Positions 11,088 to 21,243 are shown, counted from the stretch's first letter. The stretch is 64,000 bases of DNA from Acidobacteriota bacterium (GCA_012103255.1 WLXD01000003.1:515984-579983), one strand, 5' to 3'. A program made the numbers and translations. Notes: generated by a model not told the origin, from the letters alone.

Positions 11088-13813
11088 TCATTCGGGATGT
11101 GGAGCGAGGCGTGCGAGCTCCTGGAACCAGTTCAGGCGCACCATGATCCGGTCGCGTGCACGCCCCTCGGCGTTCTCGTCTCGAACGAGGACGAGCAGAC
11201 GACCCTCGGCGTCAACGTCCTCGGGGACCTGGCCGCGGATCCTGAGCGTGCTGGAATGCGCCAGACGTGGTGGCACCAGACTCAGACTCTCCCCGGCGTA
11301 CTCCATCTCCACGACATATAGATCGAAGTCGTCGCCCGGGAAGTAAAGCCGGCTCCCGTCACGACTCCAGAACGGACGGAACGCTGTCCCGCGCGAAACG
11401 GTCCAGCGCCGACCGCCGTCGATTCCGCGTACGATACGTCTGGAACGCGCCACTCTCGGCCGACGCGTAGGCCACCAGACGACCGTCGGGCGAGACGCTG
11501 GCCCAGCGTTCCTCGGACGAGGAATCCAACATCGGACTGGTGTCCCGCGTATCCAGGTCGATGCTCCAGATCCTGTACCGCGTGCCGTCGGGCCGGCGGA
11601 CCCACTGGTCATAGAACAGCCGCTGGCCGTCGGGCGAGATCCCCGTCGGTGTCTGTTCGCCATCCGCCTCGAGTACAGGCTCCGCTGCGGTGCTGAAGTC
11701 CGCGCGGCGGCGCCAGATGTCGCGATCGCCTCGGGGGCGCCCCTCGTAGTAGACCCACTCCCCATTGGGTGACCAGACGGCGTCCTGCCCACCGCCGTCA
11801 GTGAACCGCGTCCGCGTCCCCACGGCCAGGTCGATGATCCAAAGATCGTTCACCGGGCCTGACGGGGTCGACTCACTGATCTCGACGGCGACTCGCTCTC
11901 CGTCGGGCGACAGCCTCGGGTTGTTGAAGGCCGACGGCGCCGTGTCGACCCGGTTGAGCGTGTCGTTTTCCACCCAGGCGAGCTCGAATCCTCCGCGATC
12001 AAGAGACTGTGCGCCAGGGACCCACAGCAGAGTGCCGTCGGAGGACACGGTGTACTGCGCCTCACCGGTGAAACCTCCAGCAACGCCCTGAAGCACGGGT
12101 ACGCTCCGGCCAGTCAGGGATCGGGTGGCCAGGTCGAAGGGCGCGGCGAATACGATGCCGCCACGGGTCCAGAGCAGATGCCCACTCGCGGCCCAGCGCG
12201 GATTCTGGCCCTCGTCCATCACCACCAAGGCGACGCCGGTGCTGAGGTCGAAGGCGGCGATCCCTCGATCCTCCGTGCCCATCGCCAGGTCTAGAAAGCC
12301 GATGCTGGAGCCAGGTACGACAGCCATCCGCGACGTCGAGGCAGCATCCGGCAGCCCGGTGATCTCGATCAATTCCGGCTCACCGCCGGTATCCGGCACG
12401 CGAGCCGGGATCGTGTACGACGGCCCGCTCAGGTAGATAAACCCGTCGTCTGCCCAGGTTGGCGCGGCGAGTCCCTGCCCCCCCCACGAAGAACGGCACA
12501 CCTCCATCGATCTGGATCTTCGCGAACCGATTACTGATCCGGTCGCGATAGACCACCCATTGGCCGTCCGGCGAGATCGACGGAATCTGCGCTTCAATCT
12601 CGCCGACCCGTTCCGTGACGCCGTCCTCGAAGTTTCGTCGGAAGAGCGCAGTAGCGCCGTTCCCGGCCTCGCCGATGAAGACCAACGTCGCGTTGTCGGC
12701 CGAGACGGCCATGCTGGAGTTGCCGTAGCGATGCACGATCGGATACTCGTCCGGCATCTCGATTGCGAAGGTCCTGAGTGGGGCCTCGGGTCGCAGCGCC
12801 GCGATCGGCTTCAGGAGCCAGGTCGCCATGGCGGCAAACGCCACGCCGATGACCAGCAGGGCGGCGCCGCGGGGAAACGGGATTCCCTGTGACAGGGGTG
12901 CATCCGGAGCCCGATCTGGGCCGAAAGAAGAAATAGGAGCTGCGGTGCCAGCCTCGATGTCGCGCAGCAGAAGCCGCAGGTCTATGGCGGCATCAGAGGC
13001 ATTCTGGTACCGCAGTTCCTTTTCTTTGCTCAGGCACTTCCGAATAATTCGCTGCAGCTCGGGGGGCGCGCCGGGGCGCGGGCCGTCGATCGGTTCCGGT
13101 TCGTCGGAGACGATCTTCGAGATCGTGTCGTAGACGTTCTTGCCAGCGAAGGGTCGTTGCCCGGTGCACATTTCGTAGAGGACGCACCCGAACGCGAACA
13201 TGTCGGCGCGGTGATCGATCTCGCCGCCTTGCGCCTGCTCCGGAGCCATGTAGCCGGCAGTGCCCATCACCTCGCCGGCGGCAGTACCGAGCATGGTGGG
13301 AGACATGCTGGCGTCACCTTCGCCAAGCGCCCCGGGCTCGGTGAGTTTGGCCAGGCCAAAATCGAGCACCTTGGCGTGGCCGTCCGTGGTCACGAAAATG
13401 TTCTCGGGCTTCAGATCGCGGTGCACGATCCCGGCGCGGTGCGCAGCGGCCAGACCTTCCGCGATTTCCGAGCCGAGGGTGAGGGCTCGCGACAGCGGCA
13501 GTGCAGGGTCTACCGCGTCGCGAAGGGTCTCGCCCTCGAGCAGTTCCTGCACCATGTAGTGCGTTCCCTGCTCTTCTCCAACGTCGAATACCGCGGCGAT
13601 GTGCGGGTGATTTAGAGCCGCTGCGGCGCGGGCCTCTTGCGCGAATCGCGCTAGCCGCGAGTCGTCCGCGGCGAAAGTCTCCGGCAAGACCTTCACCGCA
13701 ACCCGGCGACCCAGGCGAGTATCTTCCCCGAGGTAAACCTCGCCCATGCCGCCCGCGCCGAGCGGCTCTTGAATTCGGTACGGGCCGAGTTGTGTGCCCG
13801 CTTCAATCGTCAA
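11088..13813 (-). pseudogene. Ser/Thr kinase with beta-propeller, two +1 frameshifts
   Basis: The gene starts at TTG 13813 behind AAAGGAG (13821-13827). It encodes an intact kinase domain (about 12-275: LGAGGMGEVYLGED, HRDLKPENIF, DFGLAK, MAPEQ), a membrane helix near 310-328 (LLVIGVAFAAMATWLL) and a propeller. The propeller breaks twice. At 12478-12485 a run of eight C (G on the coding strand) replaces seven, since seven would give PFFVGGQGLAAPTW in frame. Near 11430-11440 one more extra base separates GAFQTY from VRGIDGGRRW. Joined, the three pieces make a normal protein ending at 11088. Both changes are single-base additions; either real decay or assembly errors would explain them. Confidence 0.82.
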
Positions 13814-13935
13814 TGTAGTGCTCCTTTGCCGGAATCACGCTCGGTCAGAGCGCGAAGGAACGGCCTACACAAACCCCGGCGACGTCGAGCGGCCGATTGG
13901 CTCAAACAAAGTCCGTTGGTGCACAATTGGCGGCC

Positions 13936-14526
13936 ATGTCCGGCGACGTAACGAGACTGCTGCAGCAGTGGGGCGACGGAGACTCCGACGCCTTCGAAAC
14001 ACTCATCCCGTTGGTGTACGACGAGTTGCGCAAACTCGCGGCCGCCCACCTGCGCAATGAGCGCGGCGGCCACACGCTCCAGCCCACGGGCCTGGTGCAC
14101 GAGGCGTACATGCGTCTCACCGATCGGCCCACCGGCAACTGGAAGGGCCGCGCCCAGTTCTACGCGGTGGCAAGCCAGGTGATCCGGCGGGTGTTGGTGG
14201 ATCACGCCAGGGGACGATTGCGGCAGAAGCGTGGGGGCGGGACGCGCCATCTCGTGCTGATCGACGCCGGCGTGGACTGGCCGATCGAACGCTCGATCCA
14301 GATCGATCGGCTCGAGGACGCTCTCGACGCGCTCGCGGTACTGGACGCGACGCAGGCACGGATCGTCGAACTGCGATTCTTCACCGGGCTGACCATCGAC
14401 GAAGCCGCCGATGTACTCGACCTCTCGCCGGCCACGGTGAAACGGTCATGGAGTTCGGCCAGGGCCTGGCTGCTGCGCGAGCTTGGCGGACCGAGCCCCG
14501 CCCCAGCCCGACGCGCCACGGGATGA
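13936..14526 (+). CDS. ECF sigma factor, TIGR02999/Sigma70_ECF type
   Basis: A 196-residue ECF sigma factor. Region 2 contains LIPLVYDELRKLAAAHLR and GLVHEAYMRLTD; the AQFYAVASQVIRRVLVDHAR segment is diagnostic for the family often called TIGR02999; region 4 carries RFFTGLTIDEAADVLDLS and ATVKRSWSSARAWL. I chose the ATG at 13936, giving MSGDVTRLLQQW, over an upstream TTG. The stop overlaps the ATG of the kinase gene by four bases. In this family, sigma factor and adjacent membrane kinase commonly form one signalling unit, with the kinase thought to control sigma activity in place of a classical anti-sigma factor. Confidence 0.93.
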   Translation: MSGDVTRLLQQWGDGDSDAFETLIPLVYDELRKLAAAHLRNERGGHTLQPTGLVHEAYMRLTDRPTGNWKGRAQFYAVASQVIRRVLVDHARGRLRQKRGGGTRHLVLIDAGVDWPIERSIQIDRLEDALDALAVLDATQARIVELRFFTGLTIDEAADVLDLSPATVKRSWSSARAWLLRELGGPSPAPARRATG

Positions 14527-17117
14527 AACCGGAACAGTGGCAACGAATCCGCGAGGTACTCGAGCCTGCACTCGAGATCGAGCAGCCGCTCCGCACTGAT
14601 TGGCTGGACGATCACTGCCCTGCTGAGCTGCGCGGAGAAGTGGACGCACTCATCGCCGCATCGGCGGACGACGACACCCTGCTCGACGCCCCGGTTTTCC
14701 GCGCGGACGCTCCGATCGAGCCGGGTACTGAGGTCGGACCTTACGTGATCGACGAACTCGTGGGGGTAGGAGGCATGGGGGTGGTCTACCGCGCACAGGA
14801 CACACGCCTCCAGCGCCCGGTGGCCGTGAAGCTCCTCACCTTCGGCGGCCGCGAGAACGACATGCTCGCGGAAGCCCGCGCGGCTTCGGCCCTGAATCAT
14901 CCCAACATCGTGACCATTCACGATGTACTCGAATACCGCGACGCTCCCGCGATCGTCATGGAATTCGTCGAAGGCCAGACCGTCGAAGACAGGATCAAGA
15001 CGGGCCCCTTCCCTAGGTCGCGCGTCGCACGCTGTGCCCGCCAGATCGCCTCCGCGCTGGCGGCAGCCCACGACGCCGGCATCCTGCACCGTGACCTCAA
15101 GCCCGGAAACATCATCGAGCGCCCGGATGGGCTCCTGAAAGTGCTCGACTTCGGCATCGCCCGGCCTGCACGAAGGGCCGCGAGCGGTACGGCCCGCCCC
15201 GCCGGTACGGCAGGCTACGCAGCCCCGGAACAACTGGCCGGCGATGCGATGGACTCCCGCGCGGACATCTACTCGTTCGGCGCCCTGCTGCGCGCGATGT
15301 TTGGCGACCTGGAGGCGACGCCGGCGGGCTGGCGCACACTCATCGAGCGATGCACGGATAACGACCCGGACGATCGGCCGGCGTCGATGCAAACCGTGCT
15401 GGTCGAGATCGAGAGGCTCGAACGCCGCACTCGCCGTCCGGCGTACGCAGCGCTGGTCGCCGCGGCGCTCACGATCGCGATCGGGGCAGGCTTCCTGGCC
15501 AGCTGGATGCCGGACATGCCGCCTTCCTTCAATACCCGGGCTATCGCAGGAGCGGAAGAGTGGCGCCGCTTCCCGAGCCTGTCACCGGACGGATCTACGA
15601 TCGCGTTCTCGGCGCCCATGGACGGCGGCCACCGGCTGTTCATCCAGAACGTTGACTCCATGTCACCCGTGGACCTCGGAGTCGCCGGGCGCCACGCCGC
15701 CTGGTCGCCCAGCGGGGCCCAACTCGCCTATCGAAGTGACGCGGCGGGTGGCGGAATATTCCTCCTCGACGTGGCGAATCGCGAATCGCGCCGGCTCACG
15801 TCGGACGGATACTTCCCGTCGTGGTCGCCCGACGGCCGGAGCATCGTGTACTCGAGCGAGGGATTCGAGCGAGCGGAGGAGCGACCGACCACCGACAGCT
15901 TTCTCAGCGTGGTGGAGGTTGCGAGCGGCAGCGTCCGCCCGTTGACGGACGTCGGCTTCCAGAAGGACGCCATTCAGCCCGCGTGGTCCCCCGATGGGAA
16001 CCGCATCGCCTACTGGGCAATCGCTGCGGACGCGACTCGGTCGGTATGGACCGTCGCTGCCACCGGCGGCGCACCAGAACGCGTAACCGCGCTGGAAGAG
16101 TTCGCCTGGAGCCCCGCGTGGGCGCCCGACGGATGGCTGTACTGGGCCTCCGATCGCGGCGGCACCATGAACGCCTGGCGCGGTCGCATCGACGACATGG
16201 GCCACTTGACCACGGAGCCCCAGGCCATCGCCCTGCCGGCGAACTATGTCGCCTACCTCAGCTTCGCCCATACGGGCGCGATGAGCTTCTCTGCGCAGGC
16301 GCCTTCGGCCGAGATCTGGCGTGCGTCTTTGAGCGATGCGAGTCTCCCGCCGGAGCGCCTGACGGCACGGACGCGGCGCATTCTCCATCCGTCGGTGTCA
16401 CCGGATGGCGAGCACCTCGTGGCCTTCGAGGAATCCCCCCGGAACAATCTCGTCATGATGCGGTCGGACGGCAGCGACTTCCGCTACCTCACCGTGGGCA
16501 ACTACCGCGACCGCGGCTCGGTGTGGTCTCCGGACGGCACGTCGATCGCCTTCGGTACCAACCGCTCGGGCCAATACCAGATCTGGCGCATCGATCCGGA
16601 TGGGTCGAACCTACGCCCTGCCGTCTATGCCCCGATGGGCGCGCATTCTCCCGTGTGGTCACCCGGCGCGGGGCGGCTCGCATGGTTCACCCGTGGGTTT
16701 CGTCCCTACACGTCGACCCCGGACGGCAACAACGCGGTGCCGGTGCTGGACCCACCGACACCCGGATTCCGTGCCACCAGCTGGTCGCCCGACGGGCGCT
16801 ATCTCGCCGGCGTTCTCCGCAGCCTTGATGGCGAACGGCTTGGTGGTGCCGTGCTCGATTTCGAAACGAAGCGCTACCTTCGCCTCCATACCGGCTGCAC
16901 CTCGGTGCAGTGGATGCCCGACGGCACTCGCATGCTCTGCGTCGTCGAACGACGATTCCTCTACGTGGATCCGCGAATCGACGGGGTGACCGAGGCACGC
17001 GCCTTTCCATACGCAGTCGACCCACGGTTCGACGTTTCTCCGGACGGCCTGTGGCTGTACGCCGGCGTGCGTGAGGAAGTCCCGGAAATCTGGCTCGCGA
17101 CTCCGACCCCGAACTAG
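14523..17117 (+). CDS. Ser/Thr protein kinase with beta-propeller, coupled to ECF sigma factor
   Basis: Starting at ATG 14523 (MKPEQWQRIREVLEPALE) the protein has 864 residues. The first 60 are the small helical prefix typical of sigma-coupled kinases. The kinase domain (about 75-320) shows GVGGMGVVYRAQD, VAVKLL, HRDLKPGNII, LDFGIARP and AAPEQ. One membrane helix follows near 320-340 (ALVAAALTIAIGAGFLASWM), then a propeller of SPDG repeats (PSLSPDGSTIAF, SWSPDGRSIVYSS, SWSPDGRYLAGVL). The ATGA overlap ties it to the sigma gene. The propeller is expected outside the membrane and may sense ligands or stress, passing the signal to the sigma factor. Confidence 0.93.
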   Translation: MKPEQWQRIREVLEPALEIEQPLRTDWLDDHCPAELRGEVDALIAASADDDTLLDAPVFRADAPIEPGTEVGPYVIDELVGVGGMGVVYRAQDTRLQRPVAVKLLTFGGRENDMLAEARAASALNHPNIVTIHDVLEYRDAPAIVMEFVEGQTVEDRIKTGPFPRSRVARCARQIASALAAAHDAGILHRDLKPGNIIERPDGLLKVLDFGIARPARRAASGTARPAGTAGYAAPEQLAGDAMDSRADIYSFGALLRAMFGDLEATPAGWRTLIERCTDNDPDDRPASMQTVLVEIERLERRTRRPAYAALVAAALTIAIGAGFLASWMPDMPPSFNTRAIAGAEEWRRFPSLSPDGSTIAFSAPMDGGHRLFIQNVDSMSPVDLGVAGRHAAWSPSGAQLAYRSDAAGGGIFLLDVANRESRRLTSDGYFPSWSPDGRSIVYSSEGFERAEERPTTDSFLSVVEVASGSVRPLTDVGFQKDAIQPAWSPDGNRIAYWAIAADATRSVWTVAATGGAPERVTALEEFAWSPAWAPDGWLYWASDRGGTMNAWRGRIDDMGHLTTEPQAIALPANYVAYLSFAHTGAMSFSAQAPSAEIWRASLSDASLPPERLTARTRRILHPSVSPDGEHLVAFEESPRNNLVMMRSDGSDFRYLTVGNYRDRGSVWSPDGTSIAFGTNRSGQYQIWRIDPDGSNLRPAVYAPMGAHSPVWSPGAGRLAWFTRGFRPYTSTPDGNNAVPVLDPPTPGFRATSWSPDGRYLAGVLRSLDGERLGGAVLDFETKRYLRLHTGCTSVQWMPDGTRMLCVVERRFLYVDPRIDGVTEARAFPYAVDPRFDVSPDGLWLYAGVREEVPEIWLATPTPN

Positions 17118-17127
17118 ACCGACACCA

Positions 17128-20100
17128 TCAACGTTGCGGGGCGTTGGCGGCGATCCGCTCGTACACCGCGATCGCCGCCTCCGCGGCCTGCCGGTATCTA
17201 GCGCGCGCCGCCTCGTCGGTGAAACGGTCGCGCTGCTGCACTCGTTCCCACTGGTCGCGCACCACCTGAGCCAGATAGGCGGCCGACTCGGCATCGGTAT
17301 AGCCGCGCCCCTCGCGGGTGACGTACACAGGCGTCGTGTGCGCGAACGCGTAACCGTCGGTGATCGCTCGTGATGCCGGCCCCACCACCATCACGGCGAT
17401 CCAGGCATTGTCCGGCACGTCCACGAACCGGCGGATCTCGAACTCGCGGTCGCGGCCCCGCACATCGATTGTGTGCGCCGCTTCGCCGTTCACCAGGATC
17501 TCCAGCCGCGCCAGTGGGGCCACGCTCGTCACATTGACGCGAACTTCGAGCTGGGTCGTGTCGTCGGCAAGGAGTGGAATTTCCTCACCGGGCCCGAAGC
17601 CGGAACCCTCCTCGGCACGCGGGGGAGTCACCTTCAGGTCGACAAACGGGCCGTTCGTCGCCACGGTGCGTCCCGCGGCCACGGCTCGCAGCCAACTCGG
17701 CACATCGACGTTGCCGTCGGTGAACGCGTACGTGCGCGCCGACCCAGGTGGGGCATCGCGCCAGACGTCGGCGAAGTTGTCCGAGCCGCCCGTGGCGGGC
17801 AGCCGGAAGCCGGCGTTGAGGAAGTGCCAGTACAACTCTGCGTTGAACAGGTCGTCGTAGGGGTAGTTGGCGACGTCGTAGAAGTCGCCCTTGCCCAGGG
17901 CCACGTCGAGCGCGATCTCCGAGCCGGCCACGTTGCCGTTGCGACTGTAGGGGTGCATGTAGCCGCCGATTCCGCCCTGTTCGTGTGCGGCGTCGAGCCA
18001 ATCGGCGTTGAGCGCGTCGCCGGTGAAGAACGTTGCGCCGGTGCCACCGCTCAAAGGAGTCACGAACTCACTGATCCCGAGGAGGCCGACATGGCCGAAG
18101 GAGCCGCGAAACTCCTGCGCATACTGGAGCACGTGCCGCATGGTCGACAGCGGTGACGGCTCACCGGTGAGGTCATTCCAGCGACCCATGATCCGCGTGC
18201 CATCCATGTGGATCAACGCGTTGGTGATGTGCAGATCTTCCGCGACCAGTTGCTCGAAGTAGTCCTCGTGCGACAGGCCGTACCGTCCCTGGTGTAGGTC
18301 GTGCGAGTGCGTGTCGCCGGACACCCAGCCGCTGGCCGGGATATCGGCGATGCGTTCTGGGCTCAGTGTCACCGCGGTCACGGCGTCCGCGGGCACCTCG
18401 ACACGCAGGTAGGCGGGAGCGAACTCTGGCCCGCGGCGCGCTTCGATCTCGACCGTTCCAGCGGGCACGGCCAACTCGGCCACACCGTCGGTATGGAAGT
18501 AGTGCATGTCGGTGCTCGAGATCACGCGGTGGAACTCGCCTTCCGGCGCATATCCACGCAGGTCCGACGCCTGGACATGCAGCCGCGACACGACCGGGGC
18601 CTCACGCTCACCGTCGGCCACGACGATGCGCAGAGTCCCGCTGGGCACTGCGGGTACGAGTTCGTCGATGATCACCGGACTCCATCCGGCGCGACGTGCC
18701 CCACCCGCCGGTGCCGTGTAGAGCCGTGTCGGACCGCCGCGATTGCTCACGAAGGCCACACGCGCACCGTCGGGGCTCCATACGCCGTCGAGCTCGTGGT
18801 CGGGATCCGCCGTGAGCCGAGCACGCGAGCCGCCCACGGCTGGCACTGCCGCCAGGTCGTTACTTCCCGACTCATCCGACACGTACAGGATGTTGTTGCT
18901 GTCGGCGCTCCAGCGCGGCTTGGCGCGGAACGCGGTTTCCTCGTAGTGCACCAATGTCGCGCGCTCGAGCGCGGTAGCTGCGTCGCCGATCGCCGAGGCC
19001 GGGATGGTCCAGATGCCGCCAGTCCCCAGACGTCCTGGCACGGGTGACACGAACGCCAGCGCGCCGCCGCCCGGCGACCAGGAAGACTGGATCTGGTGTC
19101 CTCGGCCGGCCACGACAACCTCGGGCGGCAAGGGCTCCGTCTCGTTCGCCGGCACGGTGGCGCGATAGATGTCGAAGCTGCCGTCACGCGCGCTGGAGAA
19201 GTACACCGCGCTGCTGTCGTCCGACCACGTTGGTTGCACGTCCACCTGAGGATCCGTGCTGAGCATCACGGGCTCACCACCGCCCGCCGGCACGATTCCC
19301 ACATCGAGATTGCCGTCGAGATCACGTGAGAACGCGACCCACTCGCCATCGGGGCTCCAGCTCGGCTCCGAGTAATAGGCCGGCCCGCGGGTGAGAGCAA
19401 TCGCGGCGCCGCCGTCGGCCGGGATCCGCCAGAGGTCGCCGCGCATGGCAAAGACCAGCTCGGACGAGTCAGGACTCCAGTCGGGGTCAAGCGGGCCCGT
19501 CGACACCGCCGGGAGCATGTGCACCTCGGCGCGGATGCGGTTCGCCCCAACGTACGGGTAGCGCATCACGCGCCCCGGAAGAATGCGCGCGCTCACGATC
19601 TTCGAGAGGCGCGGGAAGTCGTCGTCGAGATGCGCGTTGCCTTCCGTCAGAATCTGGCCCTGGTTGCCGCCCCGCATTCCCCCGCCCGCGTTCTCGCCGT
19701 AGCCGGGGTAGAACGCGTCGACAACATCCATCCCGCTCACCACACGACCGAACGGCATGAAGCCCTGCTCGTCGTAGTCGGGGTTGTCGCGCAAGTTCAC
19801 GTAGATCTGGGTAGTGCGCGTGTCGGGCTCATTGAGCATGGCGAACGACACGACGCCGCGGAGGCTCGAGTGACGCTGCGGATCGTCAGGAATCGTGCGG
19901 TCGTACCAGACCCGGTTCACGTCGGGGTCTCCCGACAGGCCGAACTGAGCAAACACCCCCGAACGCACTCGATATACACGCGTGTCGTCGTAGTAGCCCA
20001 AGCGCACGAGGTTGTAGAGCCGATCCACGCCGCGCGGCGACCAACGACGGAACACTTCAACGGTGAAGTCCCCTTCGCTGGTCTCGAACGCCACGCGAAA

Positions 20101-20271
20101 CAACTCCGGCGCTCGCTCCTCCCATGCCGCGCCATCCGGATCGAGAAGCGCGCCACGAACCGCCTGAGCGCGGCCGTCAGAACTCAGCAGGAGTCCCGCC
20201 GCCAGCGCGATCGCGAGAGCCGACGCAACTCTCAATGGGCGAACTCCGAACTGCCTTATGGTGACTTTCAA
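17128..20271 (-). CDS. Cyclophilin - TolB propeller - PHP/CehA metallohydrolase fusion
   Basis: The 1047-residue secreted protein has three parts. After a signal peptide (LRVASALAIALAAGLLL), residues about 52-235 form a cyclophilin-type peptidyl-prolyl isomerase domain (FRVAFETSEGDFTVEVF, VYRVRSGVFAQFG, GVVSFAML, FMPFGRVVSGMDVVD). Residues about 250-550 are TolB/PD40 repeats (DWSPDSSELVFAM, SWSPDGEWVAFSRD, VWSPDGARVAFVS). The last half is a CehA/McbA-type PHP domain: GDTHSHD metal site, the His in FGHVGLLG, YMHPYS and ATGGSDNF. The first Met is TTG at 20271; a TTG at 20235 behind GGAG is a good alternative. Each domain is known; this order in one chain is unusual. Confidence 0.85.
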   Translation of the reverse strand: MKVTIRQFGVRPLRVASALAIALAAGLLLSSDGRAQAVRGALLDPDGAAWEERAPELFRVAFETSEGDFTVEVFRRWSPRGVDRLYNLVRLGYYDDTRVYRVRSGVFAQFGLSGDPDVNRVWYDRTIPDDPQRHSSLRGVVSFAMLNEPDTRTTQIYVNLRDNPDYDEQGFMPFGRVVSGMDVVDAFYPGYGENAGGGMRGGNQGQILTEGNAHLDDDFPRLSKIVSARILPGRVMRYPYVGANRIRAEVHMLPAVSTGPLDPDWSPDSSELVFAMRGDLWRIPADGGAAIALTRGPAYYSEPSWSPDGEWVAFSRDLDGNLDVGIVPAGGGEPVMLSTDPQVDVQPTWSDDSSAVYFSSARDGSFDIYRATVPANETEPLPPEVVVAGRGHQIQSSWSPGGGALAFVSPVPGRLGTGGIWTIPASAIGDAATALERATLVHYEETAFRAKPRWSADSNNILYVSDESGSNDLAAVPAVGGSRARLTADPDHELDGVWSPDGARVAFVSNRGGPTRLYTAPAGGARRAGWSPVIIDELVPAVPSGTLRIVVADGEREAPVVSRLHVQASDLRGYAPEGEFHRVISSTDMHYFHTDGVAELAVPAGTVEIEARRGPEFAPAYLRVEVPADAVTAVTLSPERIADIPASGWVSGDTHSHDLHQGRYGLSHEDYFEQLVAEDLHITNALIHMDGTRIMGRWNDLTGEPSPLSTMRHVLQYAQEFRGSFGHVGLLGISEFVTPLSGGTGATFFTGDALNADWLDAAHEQGGIGGYMHPYSRNGNVAGSEIALDVALGKGDFYDVANYPYDDLFNAELYWHFLNAGFRLPATGGSDNFADVWRDAPPGSARTYAFTDGNVDVPSWLRAVAAGRTVATNGPFVDLKVTPPRAEEGSGFGPGEEIPLLADDTTQLEVRVNVTSVAPLARLEILVNGEAAHTIDVRGRDREFEIRRFVDVPDNAWIAVMVVGPASRAITDGYAFAHTTPVYVTREGRGYTDAESAAYLAQVVRDQWERVQQRDRFTDEAARARYRQAAEAAIAVYERIAANAPQR

Positions 20272-20289
20272 TGCGTTTTGTTCTTTGTA

Positions 20290-20340
20290 GGAGCCGGTTG
20301 ATAACTCAAACTATTTGGAGAATCTTGCCATACCGGCTCC
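20290..20340. promoter_or_regulatory. 9-bp inverted repeat in a divergent promoter region
   Basis: GGAGCCGGT (20290-20298) and ACCGGCTCC (20332-20340) are perfect inverted copies 33 bases apart, in the 87-bp region between the divergent genes at 20271 and 20359. A TTGATA box (20298-20303) with an AATCTT box 17 bases on lies between them, a possible promoter for the HAMP-pilin gene. The arms are seen directly; an operator role is inference. Confidence 0.4.
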
Positions 20341-20358
20341 ACCACCAGACCAAGTGCC

Positions 20359-21243
20359 ATGGCCGACCGACGCAAACTCAAGAACATCCTCCTGCAGCCA
20401 CGACTGCAGTTCCGGTACGCGTTCAAGTTCTTCGTGTTCTCGGCACTGTCCATCGGTGCGATTCAGGTTGTCTCCTACTTCCTGGTCTCCAGGGTCGTCG
20501 AGCGCGTGCTCACCGAAGCCGGCCCGCAGACCGCGGTGCTGGCCCCGGTGATCGACATGGCCGTCCGAACCGAGTTGCTGCGCTCGGCCTGGATGCTACC
20601 GGTTGTGTGCGTCGCCGCCCTCGCTTTCACATCGAAGATGCTGCACCGATTCATCGGGCCGGCGGTACCGATCAAGCGGCACGTCGATCGCCTCGCCGAC
20701 GGCGACTACGGTGCAGAACTGAAGACGCGCTCCAAGGACGAGATGCAGGACGTTGTCGACTCGCTCAACAAACTGAGCGGCGCGCTGCGAACCCGACACT
20801 CCGTAACAAACAGCGAGGTGCGCGCTTCCCGCGAAGCCGGCTTTTCGCTAGTTGAACTTCTCGTCGTGCTCGCCGTGATCATGATCATCGGCATGATCGG
20901 CGTCTCCCAGTTCATCACCGCATACGACCGCAGTCGGCAGCGCAGCACGCTAGGCGATCTGCGCACGCTGGCCTCAGCCAACGGCACGTATTCGGTGGAC
21001 CACGGCGACTACGCCGACACGCTGCCGGATCTGGCGCCGTACCACCTCGGCACGCTGCCGCCCGTCGACCGTTGGGGATTCGCCTGGGAATACAGTCAGT
21101 CCGATTCGCGCTACACACTGTCGTCACGCGGATCGGATGGAGCCGCAGGTCCAGCTCCGCCGGCGGCATGGGACGGCGAACCATTCGAATGCGATCTGGT
21201 GGTGCAGAACGGGACCTTCACGCAGGCTCCGGGCCAGAGCTAG
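20359..21243 (+). CDS. Membrane HAMP protein fused to a type IV pilin-like domain
   Basis: A single 294-residue frame without internal stop. Residues about 20-42 and 72-92 are membrane helices flanking a short extracytoplasmic loop. Residues about 93-145 are HAMP-like (IGPAVPIKRHVDRLADGDYG, then KDEMQDVVDSLNKLSGALR). This is followed directly by a prepilin motif, REAGFSLVELLVVLAVI, with a G-F cleavage site and Glu at +5. A pilin-like globular part (about 180-290) follows: DLRTLASANGTYSVDHGDYA, PPVDRWGFAWEY. If prepilin peptidase cut here, the HAMP half would become a very large leader. A GTG at 20818 could start a separate short pilin, but no ribosome site supports it. Confidence 0.75.
   Translation: MADRRKLKNILLQPRLQFRYAFKFFVFSALSIGAIQVVSYFLVSRVVERVLTEAGPQTAVLAPVIDMAVRTELLRSAWMLPVVCVAALAFTSKMLHRFIGPAVPIKRHVDRLADGDYGAELKTRSKDEMQDVVDSLNKLSGALRTRHSVTNSEVRASREAGFSLVELLVVLAVIMIIGMIGVSQFITAYDRSRQRSTLGDLRTLASANGTYSVDHGDYADTLPDLAPYHLGTLPPVDRWGFAWEYSQSDSRYTLSSRGSDGAAGPAPPAAWDGEPFECDLVVQNGTFTQAPGQS

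Noticed and set aside
12478-12485. Poly-C run as a phase-variation switch of the kinase
   Set aside because: Correcting the run alone would not restore the gene, because a second insertion lies near 11435. Decay or sequence error is simpler.
14202-15392. A 396-codon minus-strand frame across the sigma factor and kinase
   Set aside because: It runs antisense through two well-recognised domains and has no domain of its own.
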